DNA of 64,000 bases from Comamonas granuli NBRC 101663. Its GTDB lineage: Bacteria > Pseudomonadota > Gammaproteobacteria > Burkholderiales > Burkholderiaceae_C. The notes beneath the pieces were generated by a model. The model was not told the origin of the DNA, made no database searches, and was given only the letters and a program-made list of their open reading frames with translations. This document shows, one piece after another, positions 7,633-17,699 of this stretch. The translations under genes were made by a program, and so were the position numbers. The stretch covers positions 62,001 to 126,000 of the forward strand of contig NZ_BBJX01000006.1 of assembly GCF_000739995.1 (NCBI RefSeq), read 5' to 3'. The stretch's first letter is position 1, and each line of letters opens with the position of its first letter.

Positions 7633-9030
7633 TCAGGGCAGGGCGTGCTTTTGCTGGAACACCACCGCCTCCAGCCCCAGCGCCTGGATGCTGCGCGCGG
7701 CCTGCTGCGCCTGTGCCGCGCGGGGGTAGGGGCCCACACGCACCCGGATGCGGCGGCCCTTGGGGGTGTCCAGGCTCTGGCGGAAGGCGGGCAGGCCGGC
7801 GTTGAGCAGCTTGGCCTGGGCCTTGCGGGCGTTGGCCTCTTCGGCGAACAGGCCCACGTTGATGTAGTAGCCGGGCGCACTGCCCACCAGGGGCATGGCG
7901 CTGCCGGCGGGCGGGGCCGAGGCGGGCGGCTGCGCCGCCGATGCCGCTGCGTCCGGTGGGTCGGCGGCGGGTGCTGGGGCAGGTACCGCCGCCGGCCGTG
8001 CATGCGCCGCTGTGCTGCGGCTGCGGGCTGCGGGGGCGCTGGCGGTGGGTTTGCCGGCAGGGGGTGCGCCCGTCTGCGGGCCGGGGGCGCTGCGGGGCGC
8101 CGGTGCCGCGCCTGGGCGCGCGGGGCCGGGCTGGGGGCTGGCAGCAGATGCCGGGGCGGGCGCGGGCGGTGCGGCGCTGGAGGCTGCAGTGGCAGGCGCA
8201 GCAGGTTTTGCCGGCGCTGCCGCAGGGGGCGCTGGCTCCGGGGGGGCGCTGGCAGGGGGCGCGGCAGCCGCGGGGGCTGCGCTGGCGGGGGGCAGGGGCT
8301 CCGTGGCCGGGCGGGCAGGGGCGGGCTCTGCGGCCTGGGGCTGCTTGGCCGGTGCGGGCGGCTGCATGGCACTGGCGCTGGCGGCGCTGGCCGGGGCCGC
8401 CGTGACCGGGGCGCTGGCGACGGGGGCTGCCGCGGCGCTGGCAGGGGAGTCCTGGGGCAGAAGCTGGTAGGCCAGCAGCGCCGCGGCCAGCAGCGCGGTG
8501 TTCAGTGCGGCCAAAGCCGCCAGGCGGCGCACGCTGCCGGCCTGCTGTGCCAGTTGGGCGCAGGCCTCGGGCAGGGTGCGGGTGCTGGCCAGGGCGCGGG
8601 CAATGCGCTTGCGGATTTCGGTGTGCAGGACGGCGTCGCCATACAGGCCGGGCAGGGCAAAGGCCAGCAGGGCGAAGGCGCCCACCAGCCCCCACTGCAC
8701 GGGTTCGGGCCAGGGCAGCAGCGTGCGGATGGCACCGAACAGCAGCAGTCCCAGGCCCTCGGCGGCGGCCACGTAGAGCAGGGCGGGCGTCCACAGGTGG
8801 CGCAGCGCCATCCAGTTGAGCGTGCACAGGCTGGCGGCCCAGTTCCAGCCCGGCTGGGTGCGGCCCAGCGTGTCAAAGCGCTCGAAGCGGGGCAGGTAGT
8901 GCGCGGTGCCGATGGGGCCGAGCGCCGCGCGGTAGAGCGTTGCCATGGCGCTCTCGGTCGGGCCTGCGGGCTGCTGGGTGTGAAAGAAGTCCGTGGGGGA
9001 GGGGGCGGGCATGGGGGCAAATTCTGGCAT
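7633..9030 (-). CDS. Membrane-anchored SPOR-domain protein with long Ala/Pro linker
   Basis: A 465-residue protein in three parts. The N-terminal third resembles the DUF2628 type: YLPRFERFDTLGRTQPGWNW followed by several hydrophobic segments between about 60 and 125. A further transmembrane helix lies near 170-190. A low-complexity Ala/Pro linker of about 190 residues precedes the C-terminal SPOR domain (YYINVGLFAEEANARKAQAKL through GLEAVVFQQ). SPOR domains bind denuded septal peptidoglycan, so the protein may act at the division site. Starts at 9030, 9012 and 8946 are possible. It is convergent with dnaE2. Confidence 0.75.
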   Translation of the reverse strand: MPEFAPMPAPSPTDFFHTQQPAGPTESAMATLYRAALGPIGTAHYLPRFERFDTLGRTQPGWNWAASLCTLNWMALRHLWTPALLYVAAAEGLGLLLFGAIRTLLPWPEPVQWGLVGAFALLAFALPGLYGDAVLHTEIRKRIARALASTRTLPEACAQLAQQAGSVRRLAALAALNTALLAAALLAYQLLPQDSPASAAAAPVASAPVTAAPASAASASAMQPPAPAKQPQAAEPAPARPATEPLPPASAAPAAAAPPASAPPEPAPPAAAPAKPAAPATAASSAAPPAPAPASAASPQPGPARPGAAPAPRSAPGPQTGAPPAGKPTASAPAARSRSTAAHARPAAVPAPAPAADPPDAAASAAQPPASAPPAGSAMPLVGSAPGYYINVGLFAEEANARKAQAKLLNAGLPAFRQSLDTPKGRRIRVRVGPYPRAAQAQQAARSIQALGLEAVVFQQKHALP

Positions 9031-9151
9031 GCGCAGCCCCCGGCACCAAGCGCCCGGGCCTGCGGGGGGCGATGGCGCGTACGGCGCAAGGTCTTGGCCG
9101 GGGGCCTACCATGCCTGTTTCTTGCACTGCCCGTTCCAGGAGTCCGCCGCC

Positions 9152-9802
9152 ATGGCCCCCACCGTTCTCAAGATCGACTTCGTCTCCGACATCTCCTGCC
9201 CCTGGTGCGCCATTGGCCTGCACGCGCTGGAGCAGGCGGCCGCGCGGCTCCAGGGCGAGGTGGCGCTGGACTGGCATTTCCAGCCCTTTGAGCTCAACCC
9301 GCACATGGGCCCCGAGGGGCAGGACATCAACGAGCACCTGCAGGAGAAGTACGGCGCCACGCCCGAGCAGAGCCAGCAGACGCGCGCGGCCATTGCCGAG
9401 CGCGGCGCGGCGCTGGGCTTTGCCTTCCAGATGGACAAGCGCAGCCGCATCTACAACACCTTCGATGCGCACCGCCTGCTGCACTGGGCCGCGGAGCAGG
9501 GCCTGCAGCGGCCGCTCAAGCACGCGCTGTTCAAGGCCTATTTCACCGACGGGCAGAACCCCGGCAGCCACGCGGTGCTGCTGCGCGCGGCGCAGGAGGT
9601 GGGGCTGGATGCGGACGCCGCCCGCGCCGTGCTCTCCAGCGACCGCTACGCCGCCGAGGTGCGCGAGCGCGAGGCCTTCTACCAGGGCCACGGCATCCAT
9701 TCGGTGCCCGCCGTCATCGTGAACGACCGCCACCTGATCCAGGGCGGCCAGCCGGTGGAGGTGTTCGAGCAGGCGCTGCGGCAGATCGCTACTGAAAAGT
9801 GA
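9152..9802 (+). CDS. DsbA-family (FrnE-type) thiol oxidoreductase
   Basis: A 216-residue cytoplasmic-looking thioredoxin-fold protein. The redox motif CPWC (C16, C19) follows the first strand (KIDFVSDISCPWC). The helical insertion and C-terminus (GIHSVPAVIVNDRHLIQGGQPVEVFEQAL) match the FrnE / 2-hydroxychromene-2-carboxylate isomerase-like branch of DsbA. No signal peptide is visible from the ATG at 9152; upstream in-frame codons look non-coding. The likely role is disulfide handling or polyketide/aromatic isomerisation, and the substrate is unknown. Confidence 0.88.
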   Translation: MAPTVLKIDFVSDISCPWCAIGLHALEQAAARLQGEVALDWHFQPFELNPHMGPEGQDINEHLQEKYGATPEQSQQTRAAIAERGAALGFAFQMDKRSRIYNTFDAHRLLHWAAEQGLQRPLKHALFKAYFTDGQNPGSHAVLLRAAQEVGLDADAARAVLSSDRYAAEVREREAFYQGHGIHSVPAVIVNDRHLIQGGQPVEVFEQALRQIATEK

Positions 9803-9892
9803 GCTTCTGGCGCTTGTTTTCAGGCTATTTCAGGGTAAAAGATATTTGAAAATGGCCTGTGGCAAGCGCTGCCAGCTATGCTTTTTGAAGCG
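9803..9892 (-). repeat. Dispersed repeat copy F (reverse orientation)
   Basis: Read on the minus strand: AAAAAGCATAGCTGGC, then AGCGCTTGCCACAGGCCATTTT. It shares the framework (TTTTTGCTAT... AGCTG..GCGCT... GGCCATTTT) with copies near 35.1, 37.7, 40.4, 50.0, 56.8 and 63.0 kb. The first part of the gap (GAGCTTCTGGCGCTTGTTTTCAGG) looks like a second, partial unit. It fills the whole gap between convergent genes. Confidence 0.6.
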
Positions 9893-10375
9893 CTACGGCT
9901 TGACCGGAATGGGCGTGGCGCGGTCCACCGGCACGGCGGTCACGCTGTTCTGCGGCGAGCCGTCGATGAGCTTGTCCGAGTAGGTCAGGTAGACCAGGGT
10001 GTTGCGCTGCGCGTCCACCATGCGCACGATGCGCAGGCGCTTGAACAGCAGGGACATGCGCTCGCTGAACACCTCTTCCTGCTGGCGCAGCGGCGGCTTC
10101 GGGAAGCCGATGGGCCCCACCTGGCGGCAGGCGATGGAGGCCTCGGCCCGGTCCTCGGCCAGGCCCAGCGTGCCCTTGATGCCGCCGATGCGCGCCCGCG
10201 AGACGTAGCAGGTCACGCCCTGCACGGCCGGGTCGTCGTAGGCCTCGACGATGATGTCGTGGTCGCGCCCTATCCACTGGAAGGCCGTGTCCACGCTGCC
10301 GATCTTCTCGCCGCTGGCGGCCTGCGCGCAGCCTGCCGCGGCCAGCGCCAGGGCGGTGAGCCAGCGCGCGCGCAT
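9893..10375 (-). CDS. creA: CreA family periplasmic protein
   Basis: A 160-residue protein with a signal peptide (cleavage likely after AQA near residue 19) and the strongly conserved CreA core: [24 protein letters not shown], then [39 protein letters not shown]. coli CreA is 157 residues. Its function is unknown despite the name. The start codon overlaps the cphA stop by one base (TGATG), so translation is probably coupled to the cyanophycin synthetase. The C-terminal extension ([13 protein letters not shown]) is short. Confidence 0.9.
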   Translation of the reverse strand: MRARWLTALALAAAGCAQAASGEKIGSVDTAFQWIGRDHDIIVEAYDDPAVQGVTCYVSRARIGGIKGTLGLAEDRAEASIACRQVGPIGFPKPPLRQQEEVFSERMSLLFKRLRIVRMVDAQRNTLVYLTYSDKLIDGSPQNSVTAVPVDRATPIPVKP

Positions 10376-12942
10376 CACGCGGCCTCGGCGCAGCGGCGCG
10401 CCAGGTGGGCCAGGGCTTCTTCCACCTGGTCGACCAGCACCAGGCACAGGTCGCCCGGTGCCAGGCGCTCCAGCGCGGTGTCGATGGCGGTGAACTCGCC
10501 GCGGATCTCTTCCACATGCCGCGTGCGCGTGGCGCCCTCCAGGCCCTCGCGCAGCAGGGCCATGACCTCGCCGTCGGCGCGGCCGCGCTGGGCGGCGTCC
10601 TGGTAGAGCAGCACGTCGTCGAAGGCCGCGCCCAGGATCACGGTCTGCGCACGGATGTCCTCGTCGCGCCGGTCGCCCGCGCCGCTGATGACCACGCTGC
10701 GGCGCTTGGCGGGCAGGGCGTCCACGGCCTGCACCAGGGCGCGCATGGCGTCGGGGTTGTGGCCGTAGTCGGCAATGATGGTCGCGCCCCGGTAGTCCAT
10801 GACGTTGAAGCGCCCGGGGGCGTTGTCGCTGTCGTTGACGAAGCCCGAGAGGCCGCGGCGGATGGTCTGCCACGGCAGGCCTGCGCCCCAGGCCGCGGCG
10901 ACGGCGGCCATGACGTTCTCGACCTGGAAGGCGATCTTGCCGCCGCGTGTGATGGGCACGTCGCGCAGGTGGATGGTCTCGCGCCAGGAGCCCTCGGCGG
11001 CGACGATGGAGTCGCCGTCCACGTACACCGTGCGGTGCCCCTGGGCGCGGTGCGTGGCCATCAGGGGGTGCTGGCGGTCGCTGGCGAAGTAGATGACCTT
11101 GCCCGGGCACACGCTGGCCATGGCGGCGACGATGGGGTCGGCCGCGTTGAGCACGGCGTAGCCGCTGCTGGCCACGTTCTGCACGATCACGCGCTTGAGC
11201 ACCGCCAGGTCCTCCACCGTGGTGATGAAGTTCAGGCCCAGGTGGTCGCCCTCGCCGATGTTGGTCACCACGGCCACCTGGCAGCGGTCAAAGCCCAGGC
11301 CTTCGCGCAGGATGCCGCCGCGCGCCGTCTCGAACACGGCGGCGTCCACCTCGGGGTGCAGCAGCACGTTGCGCGCGCTCTTGGGGCCCGAGCAGTCGCC
11401 GCTGTCGATCTGGCGACCGTTCACGTACACGCCGTCGGTATTGGTCATGCCCACGCGCAGGCCGTGGGCGGTGAACAGGTGGGCGATCAGGCGCGCCGTG
11501 GTGGTCTTGCCGTTGGTGCCGGTCACGGCCACGGTGGGGATGCGGCCGTCCTCGCCATGGGCAAAGAGGCGGTCCACGATGGCCTGGCCGATGGGGCGCG
11601 GCTTGCCGTAGCTGGGCGAGAGGTGCATGCGCAGGCCCGGGGCGGCGTTCACCTCGACGAAGCCGCCGCCTTGCTCCTCCAGCGGGCGCAGCACGGTCTC
11701 GGCCACCATGTCCACGCCGCAGATGTGCAGGCCCACCATGCGCGCGGCCGCCACGGCGCGCGCGGCCACCTCGGGGTGCACCTCGTCGGTCACGTCGGTG
11801 GCCGTGCCGCCGGTGGAGAGGTTGGCGTTGTTGCGCAGCACCACGCGCTGGCCCTTCTCGGGCACGGAGTCGGGCGTGAGGCCCTGCAGGGCCAGGCGCG
11901 CCAGGGCAATGTCGTCCAGGCGGATCTTGGTCAGCGCCGTGCCGTGGCCGCTGCCACGGCGCGGGTCCTGGTTGACGATGTCCACCAGCTCGCGCACCGT
12001 GTGCTCGCCGTCGCCCAGCACCTGGGGCGGGTCGCGCCGCGCAGCCGCCACGAGCTGGTCGCCCACCACGAGCAGGCGGAAATCCTGGCCCGGCAGGAAG
12101 CGCTCGACCATCACCGTGCCGTAGTCGGCGGCATTCTTGTAGGCCTCTTCGAGCTGGGCGCGGTCGGTGATGTTCACCGTCACGCCCTTGCCCTGGTTGC
12201 CGTCCTGGGGCTTGACGACCACGGGCAGGCCCACCTCCTGGGCCACGGCCCAGGCTTCCTCGACGGTTTCCACCGGCCGGCCCAGGGGCACGGGCACGCC
12301 GGCGGCGTGCAGCAGGCGCTTGGAGAGGTCCTTGTCCTGGCCGATGGACTCGGCCACGGCGCTGGTGGAGTCGATCTCGGCGGCCTGGATGCGGCGCTGC
12401 TTGGAGCCCCAGCCGAACTGCACCAGGCTGCCGCGCGTGAGGCGCCGGTAGGGAATGCCGCGCGCCACGGCGGCCTCGACGATGGCGCCCGTGCTCGGGC
12501 CCAGGCGCTCGTCCTCGTCGAGCTCGCGCAGCGCTGCCAGGGCGGCCTCGGCGTCGAAGCGGCCGCCGGCCAGCGCGGCCTGGACCAGCGCCTGCGCGTC
12601 GTCAAAGGCCTGGCGGCCCACGGCCTCCTCGCTGTACTCGACCACCACCTGGAACACGCCGGGCTCGATGGTGGCCGTCACGCGGCCGAAGGTGACCGGG
12701 CAGCCCGCCTGGGCCTGCAGCGCCAGGGCGGCTTCCTGCAGCACATGGGCCAGGGAGACGGCGGCGCCGCCCTCGGTGTGCAGCGGGCCGATGGCCGGAA
12801 ACAGCGCGCGCAGGCGCTGCTCGAAATCGGGCAACAGGCCGATGTCGCGTTCGGCCTCGCTGCACGCCACGATGGCCTCGATGGCCGTGAGACGGGTCCA
12901 GAGGTTGGGGCCGCGCAGGGCGCGGATGCGGGTGACTTCCAT
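10375..12942 (-). CDS. cphA: Cyanophycin synthetase CphA, full-length
   Basis: An 855-residue enzyme that polymerises Asp backbone and Arg side chains into cyanophycin. Order: N domain (1-160), ATP-grasp domain about 200-465 ([43 protein letters not shown]) and a Mur ligase-like domain from about 468, with intact P-loop GTNGKTT at 475-481 and YGHNPDAM further on. The N domain has lost the conserved His/Cys/Glu pattern of other CphA N domains, and the aligned stretch reads [21 protein letters not shown]. It lies 25 bp downstream of the paralogue cphA' and is coupled to creA. Confidence 0.96.
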   Translation of the reverse strand: MEVTRIRALRGPNLWTRLTAIEAIVACSEAERDIGLLPDFEQRLRALFPAIGPLHTEGGAAVSLAHVLQEAALALQAQAGCPVTFGRVTATIEPGVFQVVVEYSEEAVGRQAFDDAQALVQAALAGGRFDAEAALAALRELDEDERLGPSTGAIVEAAVARGIPYRRLTRGSLVQFGWGSKQRRIQAAEIDSTSAVAESIGQDKDLSKRLLHAAGVPVPLGRPVETVEEAWAVAQEVGLPVVVKPQDGNQGKGVTVNITDRAQLEEAYKNAADYGTVMVERFLPGQDFRLLVVGDQLVAAARRDPPQVLGDGEHTVRELVDIVNQDPRRGSGHGTALTKIRLDDIALARLALQGLTPDSVPEKGQRVVLRNNANLSTGGTATDVTDEVHPEVAARAVAAARMVGLHICGVDMVAETVLRPLEEQGGGFVEVNAAPGLRMHLSPSYGKPRPIGQAIVDRLFAHGEDGRIPTVAVTGTNGKTTTARLIAHLFTAHGLRVGMTNTDGVYVNGRQIDSGDCSGPKSARNVLLHPEVDAAVFETARGGILREGLGFDRCQVAVVTNIGEGDHLGLNFITTVEDLAVLKRVIVQNVASSGYAVLNAADPIVAAMASVCPGKVIYFASDRQHPLMATHRAQGHRTVYVDGDSIVAAEGSWRETIHLRDVPITRGGKIAFQVENVMAAVAAAWGAGLPWQTIRRGLSGFVNDSDNAPGRFNVMDYRGATIIADYGHNPDAMRALVQAVDALPAKRRSVVISGAGDRRDEDIRAQTVILGAAFDDVLLYQDAAQRGRADGEVMALLREGLEGATRTRHVEEIRGEFTAIDTALERLAPGDLCLVLVDQVEEALAHLARRCAEAA

Positions 12943-12967
12943 GGTCGGTCTTTCGGTGGGCTCTGGC

Positions 12968-15154
12968 TCAGGCCAGGTCGGGCTCGAAGGTCTTGATGCC
13001 GGCAGCGATCAGGTCGGGCGCGATGTCCAGCGCCCAGGCCGTGGCGGCGATGGCCAGCAGCGTGTCGGTATCGGCCGCCACGGCGTTGCGGCCGAAAGTG
13101 AGTTCGGAGACGGTGCCCAGCACATGCTCGGCCGTGCCGGTGGCCAGCACCACGCGGCCGTTCTTCACGACGACGGCGCGGCCGTTGTCCTGCGCGCGGT
13201 GCTGCGCGATGGCGGGCAGTTGCGCATCCTGGGCGTACAGCACCACGGCGCCGTCGCACAGCGGCGCGAGCTCCAGCACCTGCGGCTCGGCGGCGTTGAG
13301 CACGGCGGCGCCGCCCGGCAGCACCACGTCCACCTGGGTGCGCAGCACCTTGAACATCTGCTCCTGCTCATGCACGTCAAAGGCGGCCAGGGCCTCCTTG
13401 CCGTCCATGTCGGTCACCACGCCCACCTGGCAGCGGTCGTAGGCCAGGCCGTCCTGCAGGATGGTGCGTGCATCGTTCTCGATCACGGCGGCCTGCACCA
13501 TCTGGTTCATGAGCAGGCGGTGCGCAGCCTCCCAGTGGGCGCTGTCCTTGGTGTCCACGCGGCGACGGTCGAGGAACAGGCCCTCGCGGCAGGCCACGCC
13601 CGTGTGGCGCCCGCCCAGGTGCAGCAGCCAGGCGACCACGCGCGCAATGGTGCTGGTGCCGCGCGTGCCGGCCACGCCTACCAGCGGGATGCGGCCTGCG
13701 CCGCCTTCGCTGGCCTCGTCGGCGGGGAACAGGTGCTCGGCAATCGCCTGGCCCACGGGACGCGGTGCGCCGATGGCGGGCTTGAGGTGCATGAGCAGGC
13801 CCGGGCCGGCGTTCACTTCGACAATGGCACCGCCCTGTGCGTGCAGGGGGCGGGCGATGTCCTGCGCCACCAGGTCGATGCCGGCGATGTCCAGACCCAC
13901 GACCTTGGCCGCCAGCTGGGCGATGTAGGCCACCTCGGGGTGCACTTCGTCGGTGCAGTCCACGGCCACATTGCCATTGCGCTGCACCACCACCTGGCGC
14001 CCGTGCTCGGGCACGGAGTCGGGGGTGAGGTCCTGGCGCTTGATTTCGAGCTGCACCTTGGCGTCGCTCTCCACGTCGATGATCTCCAGCGGGTACTCTT
14101 CCTCGTAGCCGCGGCGCGGGTCGGAGTTGAGCTGGCTGTCGATGAGTGCGCGCACGGTGTCGCGGCCGTTGCCCGTGATGCTCACCACCTCGCCGCGTGC
14201 GGCCGCCACCACCTTGCCCGCCACCACCAGCAGGCGGTGCTCGTTGCCGGGAATGAAGCGCTCGACCATCACGTCGCTGCCCTCGGGGTAGGCGACGTGG
14301 TAGGCGGCCTTGATGTCCTCTTCCTTGCGCAGGTCCAGCGTCACGCCCCGGCCGTGGTTGCCGTCCGAGGGCTTGACCACCACCGGCAGGCCGATGTCCT
14401 GCGCCGCCTCCCAGGCCTCTTCGGGGCTGTGCACGATCTGCCCTTCGGGAATGGGCACGCCGCAGGCCTTGAGCAGGCCCTTGGTGAGGTCCTTGTCCGA
14501 GGCGATGCCTTCGGCGATGGCGCTGGTGAACTCGCTCTCGGCCGTCCAGATGCGGCGCTGCGCGGCGCCGTAGCCCAGTTGCACGAGGTTGCCGTCGTTC
14601 AGGCGGATGTGCGGAATGCCCCGGTCCGTGGCGGCGGTGACGATGCAGGCCGTGCTCGGGCCCAGGTACTGGTCGTCCACCTCGGTGCGCACGCGCGCGA
14701 CGGCGGCCTGGACGTCAAAGGGCTGGTCGTTGATCGCCGCCATGATCAGGCGGTGCCCCTGCTCCAGCGCCACGCGCGCCACGCGCTCGTCACGGGCGCG
14801 GAACACCATGCGGTAGACGCCGCGCTGGGAGGTCGAGCGCGTCTGGCCGAACCCCGTGGGCATGCCCGCAAGGTTGAGCAGCTCGATGACGATGTGCTCC
14901 AGCACATGGCCGCACCAGGTGCCCTCGTGCAGGCGCTGCAGAAAGCCCCCGCGCTCGCCCACACCGCAGTGGTGCTCGACCAGCGCGGGCAGCCAGGCGG
15001 TCAGGCGCTCGTTGAAGCCCGGCAGCAGGTGCGAGGGATGGTCTTCGAGTGCGCCCAGGTCCAGCCAGACTTCGAGCGCCGGACGGTAGGTCCAGATATT
15101 GGGACCGCGCAGGTAGTTGATGCGCAGCAGTTGGATGTCGTTGAATGTCGCCAT
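12968..15154 (-). CDS. cphA': Cyanophycin synthetase paralogue CphA' (CphA2-like)
   Basis: A 728-residue CphA homologue. The N domain keeps the conserved pattern HHCGVGERGGF...EGTWCGHVLEHIVIEL (residues 61-92). The ATP-grasp domain is intact (VVVKPSDGNHGRGV, MVERFIPGNEHRLLV, AIVEVNAGPGLLMH). The Mur ligase-like domain is shortened by about 100 residues and its P-loop reads GTRGTST (496-502), with the essential Lys replaced by Thr, so arginine ligation is probably lost. Cyanobacterial CphA2 has a similarly inactive, shortened C-terminal domain and polymerises beta-Asp-Arg dipeptides; this may be a functional analogue. The ATG at 15154 is chosen because the family start motif (RINYLRGPNIWTYRP) follows at residue 11. 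Confidence 0.93.
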   Translation of the reverse strand: MATFNDIQLLRINYLRGPNIWTYRPALEVWLDLGALEDHPSHLLPGFNERLTAWLPALVEHHCGVGERGGFLQRLHEGTWCGHVLEHIVIELLNLAGMPTGFGQTRSTSQRGVYRMVFRARDERVARVALEQGHRLIMAAINDQPFDVQAAVARVRTEVDDQYLGPSTACIVTAATDRGIPHIRLNDGNLVQLGYGAAQRRIWTAESEFTSAIAEGIASDKDLTKGLLKACGVPIPEGQIVHSPEEAWEAAQDIGLPVVVKPSDGNHGRGVTLDLRKEEDIKAAYHVAYPEGSDVMVERFIPGNEHRLLVVAGKVVAAARGEVVSITGNGRDTVRALIDSQLNSDPRRGYEEEYPLEIIDVESDAKVQLEIKRQDLTPDSVPEHGRQVVVQRNGNVAVDCTDEVHPEVAYIAQLAAKVVGLDIAGIDLVAQDIARPLHAQGGAIVEVNAGPGLLMHLKPAIGAPRPVGQAIAEHLFPADEASEGGAGRIPLVGVAGTRGTSTIARVVAWLLHLGGRHTGVACREGLFLDRRRVDTKDSAHWEAAHRLLMNQMVQAAVIENDARTILQDGLAYDRCQVGVVTDMDGKEALAAFDVHEQEQMFKVLRTQVDVVLPGGAAVLNAAEPQVLELAPLCDGAVVLYAQDAQLPAIAQHRAQDNGRAVVVKNGRVVLATGTAEHVLGTVSELTFGRNAVAADTDTLLAIAATAWALDIAPDLIAAGIKTFEPDLA

Positions 15155-15369
15155 GGGTTGCAGCGGTGGGGTTGGCGCCTGGGGCAGGCTGAAGAATGGG
15201 GCGATTGTGCTCCCAGCCGGGCACATTGCGGGCGTGTCAGCGGGGGGCGGGGGTGCAGCGTTGAGACTGGAAAACTACCGCCACCCCCCTTTGCGGCACG
15301 ATGGCGGACAATTCCGCATTGCGCAAGCCAGGCGCCCAGAGGCCGCCGCCTGCGCACACACCGAGCCAC

Positions 15370-17682
15370 ATGCCACACCACCATTCTGTAGACGCCTCCG
15401 GTGTCTTTCAAAGCCCCTGGGGGGGCGAACTGCGAGCCCGGCTCGCTTCCCACGAGAACGTCCTGGCCAGCCTGGAGGTTGACCTTGCCAGCACGCTGCA
15501 GTTCGGCAGCGGCCTGGTCGTGCTGACCGCCGAGCGCCTGCTCGCCCGCGCGCCCGGCGAGGCGGACTGGCGCGACTGGCCGCTGCAGCCCGGCCTGGAG
15601 CTGCGCGTGTCCGACCACGGCGGCGTGGGCACGCTGGAGCTGCACGACGCCCGCCAGCGCCTGCAGCTCTGGCGCTTCACCATGGGGGGCCATGCCCAGG
15701 CCCTGCGCCTGGTGCAGCGCATGGAGCAGCAGCTGCAGCGCCTGCAGGCGGGCGCCGGCGCCCCCCAGGCCGCGGCCGACGAGGCCCAGTGCCCCGTGTG
15801 CCACGCCGCCCTGCCGCCCGACAGCGACGAATGCCCGGCCTGCGCGCGCGCGCAGCAGCCGCCCACCTCCACCTGGGTGCTGCTGCGCCTGTGGCGCTTT
15901 GCCCAGCCCTATAAAAAGCAGCTGGCCGCCGGTTTCGCGCTCACGCTCGCTTCCACGGCGGCCACGCTGGTGCCGCCGTACATGACCATCCCGCTGATGG
16001 ACGACATCCTCATCCCCTACCAGAGCGGCAAGACCATAGACCCCATGCTGGTGGCGCTCTACCTGGGCGGGCTGCTGCTGGCGGCGCTGCTGGCCTGGGG
16101 CCTGGGCTGGGCGCGCACCTACATCCTGGCGCTGGTGTCCGAGCGCATCGGCGCCGACCTGCGCACCACCACCTACGAGCACCTGCTGCGCCTGTCGCTG
16201 GACTACTTCGGCGGCAAGCGCACGGGTGACCTGATGGCGCGCATCGGCTCGGAAACGGACCGCATCAACGTCTTCCTGTCGCTGCACGCCCTCGATTTCG
16301 TCAACGACGTGCTGATGATTCTGATGACCGCGGTCATCCTGTTTTCCATCAACCCCTGGCTGGCGCTGGTCACGCTGGTGCCGCTGCCCTTCATCGCCTG
16401 GCTGATCCACAACGTGCGCGACCGGCTGCGCACGGGCTTCGAGCGCATCGACCGGGTCTGGAGCGAGGTCACCAACGTGCTCGCCGACACCATCCCGGGC
16501 ATCCGTGTGGTCAAGGCCTTTGCCCAGGAAAAGCGCGAGGCGGACCGCTTCCGCGCCGCCAACCAGCACAACCTGGAGGTCAACGACCGCCTGAACAAGA
16601 CCTGGAGCCTGTTCTCGCCCACCGTGTCGCTGATGACCGAGATCGGCCTGCTCGTGGTCTGGGCCTTCGGCATCTGGCTGGTGGCGCACGACCAGATCAC
16701 CGTGGGCGTGCTCACGGCCTTCATCGCCTACATCGGGCGCTTCTACACGCGGCTCGATTCCATGAGCCGCATCGTCTCGGTCACGCAAAAGGCGGCGGCC
16801 GGGGCCAAGCGCATCTTCGACATCCTGGACCATGTGAGCAACGTGCCCGACCCGGCCCACCCGGTCCAGGTGGACAAGGTGGCCGGGGCCATAGAGATGC
16901 GCGGCGTGGGCTTTCGCTACGGCAGTCGCACGGTGATCAAGAACCTGAACCTGGACATCCGCCCCGGCGAGATGATCGGCCTGGTGGGCCACAGCGGCTC
17001 GGGCAAGAGCACGCTGGTCAACCTCATCAGCCGCTTCTATGACGTCTCGGACGGCGCCATCCTCGTCGACGGCGTGGACGTGCGCCGCTTCGCCGTGAGC
17101 GATTTCCGGCGCCACATCGGCCTGGTGCTGCAGGAGCCCTTCCTGTTCTTCGGCACCATTGCCGAGAACATCGCCTACGGCAAGCCCGACGCCACGCGCG
17201 CCGAGATCGTCGCCGCTGCGCGCGCCGCGCACGCGCACGAGTTCATCCTGCGCCTGCCGCACGGCTACGACAGCCTGGTGGGCGAACGCGGCCAGGGCCT
17301 GTCGGGCGGCGAGCGCCAGCGCATCTCGATTGCGCGCGCGCTGCTCATCGACCCGCGCATCCTCATCCTCGACGAGGCCACCTCGGCCGTGGACACCGAG
17401 ACCGAGAAGGAAATCCAGAAGGCGCTGGACAACCTGGTGCAGGGGCGCACCACCATCGCCATCGCCCACCGCCTGTCCACGCTGCGCAAGGCCGACCGCC
17501 TGGTCGTCATGGACCGCGGCGAGATCGTGGAGGTCGGCCCGCACGACGCCCTCATGGAACAGCAGGGCGCCTACTGGCGGCTCTACCAGGCCCAGGTGCG
17601 CCGCGCCGAAGAGGACGCGCAGGCCGCGGGCGTCGTCATCGACAGCAGCCTGCTGCACAGCGCCCATCCCGCGGGCCAATGA
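15370..17682 (+). CDS. Cyanophycin-locus ABC exporter with N-terminal zinc ribbon
   Basis: A 770-residue half-transporter. An N-terminal cytosolic module (about 1-135) is followed by a four-cysteine zinc ribbon (CPVC...CPAC, Cys 141/144/155/158). A six-helix exporter membrane domain occupies about 183-480. The ATPase domain has Walker [10 protein letters not shown] at 540-548, LSGGE at 644-648 and Walker [11 protein letters not shown] at about 664-673. Proteins of this type recur beside cphA genes and are annotated as cyanophycin metabolism-associated, but their substrate is unknown. The gene diverges from cphA'. An ATG at 15301 in the same frame is an alternative start. The stop overlaps an ATG of the next frame (ATGA). 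Confidence 0.88.
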   Translation: MPHHHSVDASGVFQSPWGGELRARLASHENVLASLEVDLASTLQFGSGLVVLTAERLLARAPGEADWRDWPLQPGLELRVSDHGGVGTLELHDARQRLQLWRFTMGGHAQALRLVQRMEQQLQRLQAGAGAPQAAADEAQCPVCHAALPPDSDECPACARAQQPPTSTWVLLRLWRFAQPYKKQLAAGFALTLASTAATLVPPYMTIPLMDDILIPYQSGKTIDPMLVALYLGGLLLAALLAWGLGWARTYILALVSERIGADLRTTTYEHLLRLSLDYFGGKRTGDLMARIGSETDRINVFLSLHALDFVNDVLMILMTAVILFSINPWLALVTLVPLPFIAWLIHNVRDRLRTGFERIDRVWSEVTNVLADTIPGIRVVKAFAQEKREADRFRAANQHNLEVNDRLNKTWSLFSPTVSLMTEIGLLVVWAFGIWLVAHDQITVGVLTAFIAYIGRFYTRLDSMSRIVSVTQKAAAGAKRIFDILDHVSNVPDPAHPVQVDKVAGAIEMRGVGFRYGSRTVIKNLNLDIRPGEMIGLVGHSGSGKSTLVNLISRFYDVSDGAILVDGVDVRRFAVSDFRRHIGLVLQEPFLFFGTIAENIAYGKPDATRAEIVAAARAAHAHEFILRLPHGYDSLVGERGQGLSGGERQRISIARALLIDPRILILDEATSAVDTETEKEIQKALDNLVQGRTTIAIAHRLSTLRKADRLVVMDRGEIVEVGPHDALMEQQGAYWRLYQAQVRRAEEDAQAAGVVIDSSLLHSAHPAGQ

Positions 17683-17699
17683 CCAACGCAAGGTTTCCC

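Noticed and set aside
7895-8470. An Ala/Gly-rich plus-strand frame opposite the SPOR gene linker
   Set aside because: It is the complement of the Ala/Pro linker and carries no domain.
10405-15391. Long plus-strand frames opposite cphA and cphA'
   Set aside because: They are mirror-image shadows rich in Ala/Gly/His/Arg with no known motif.
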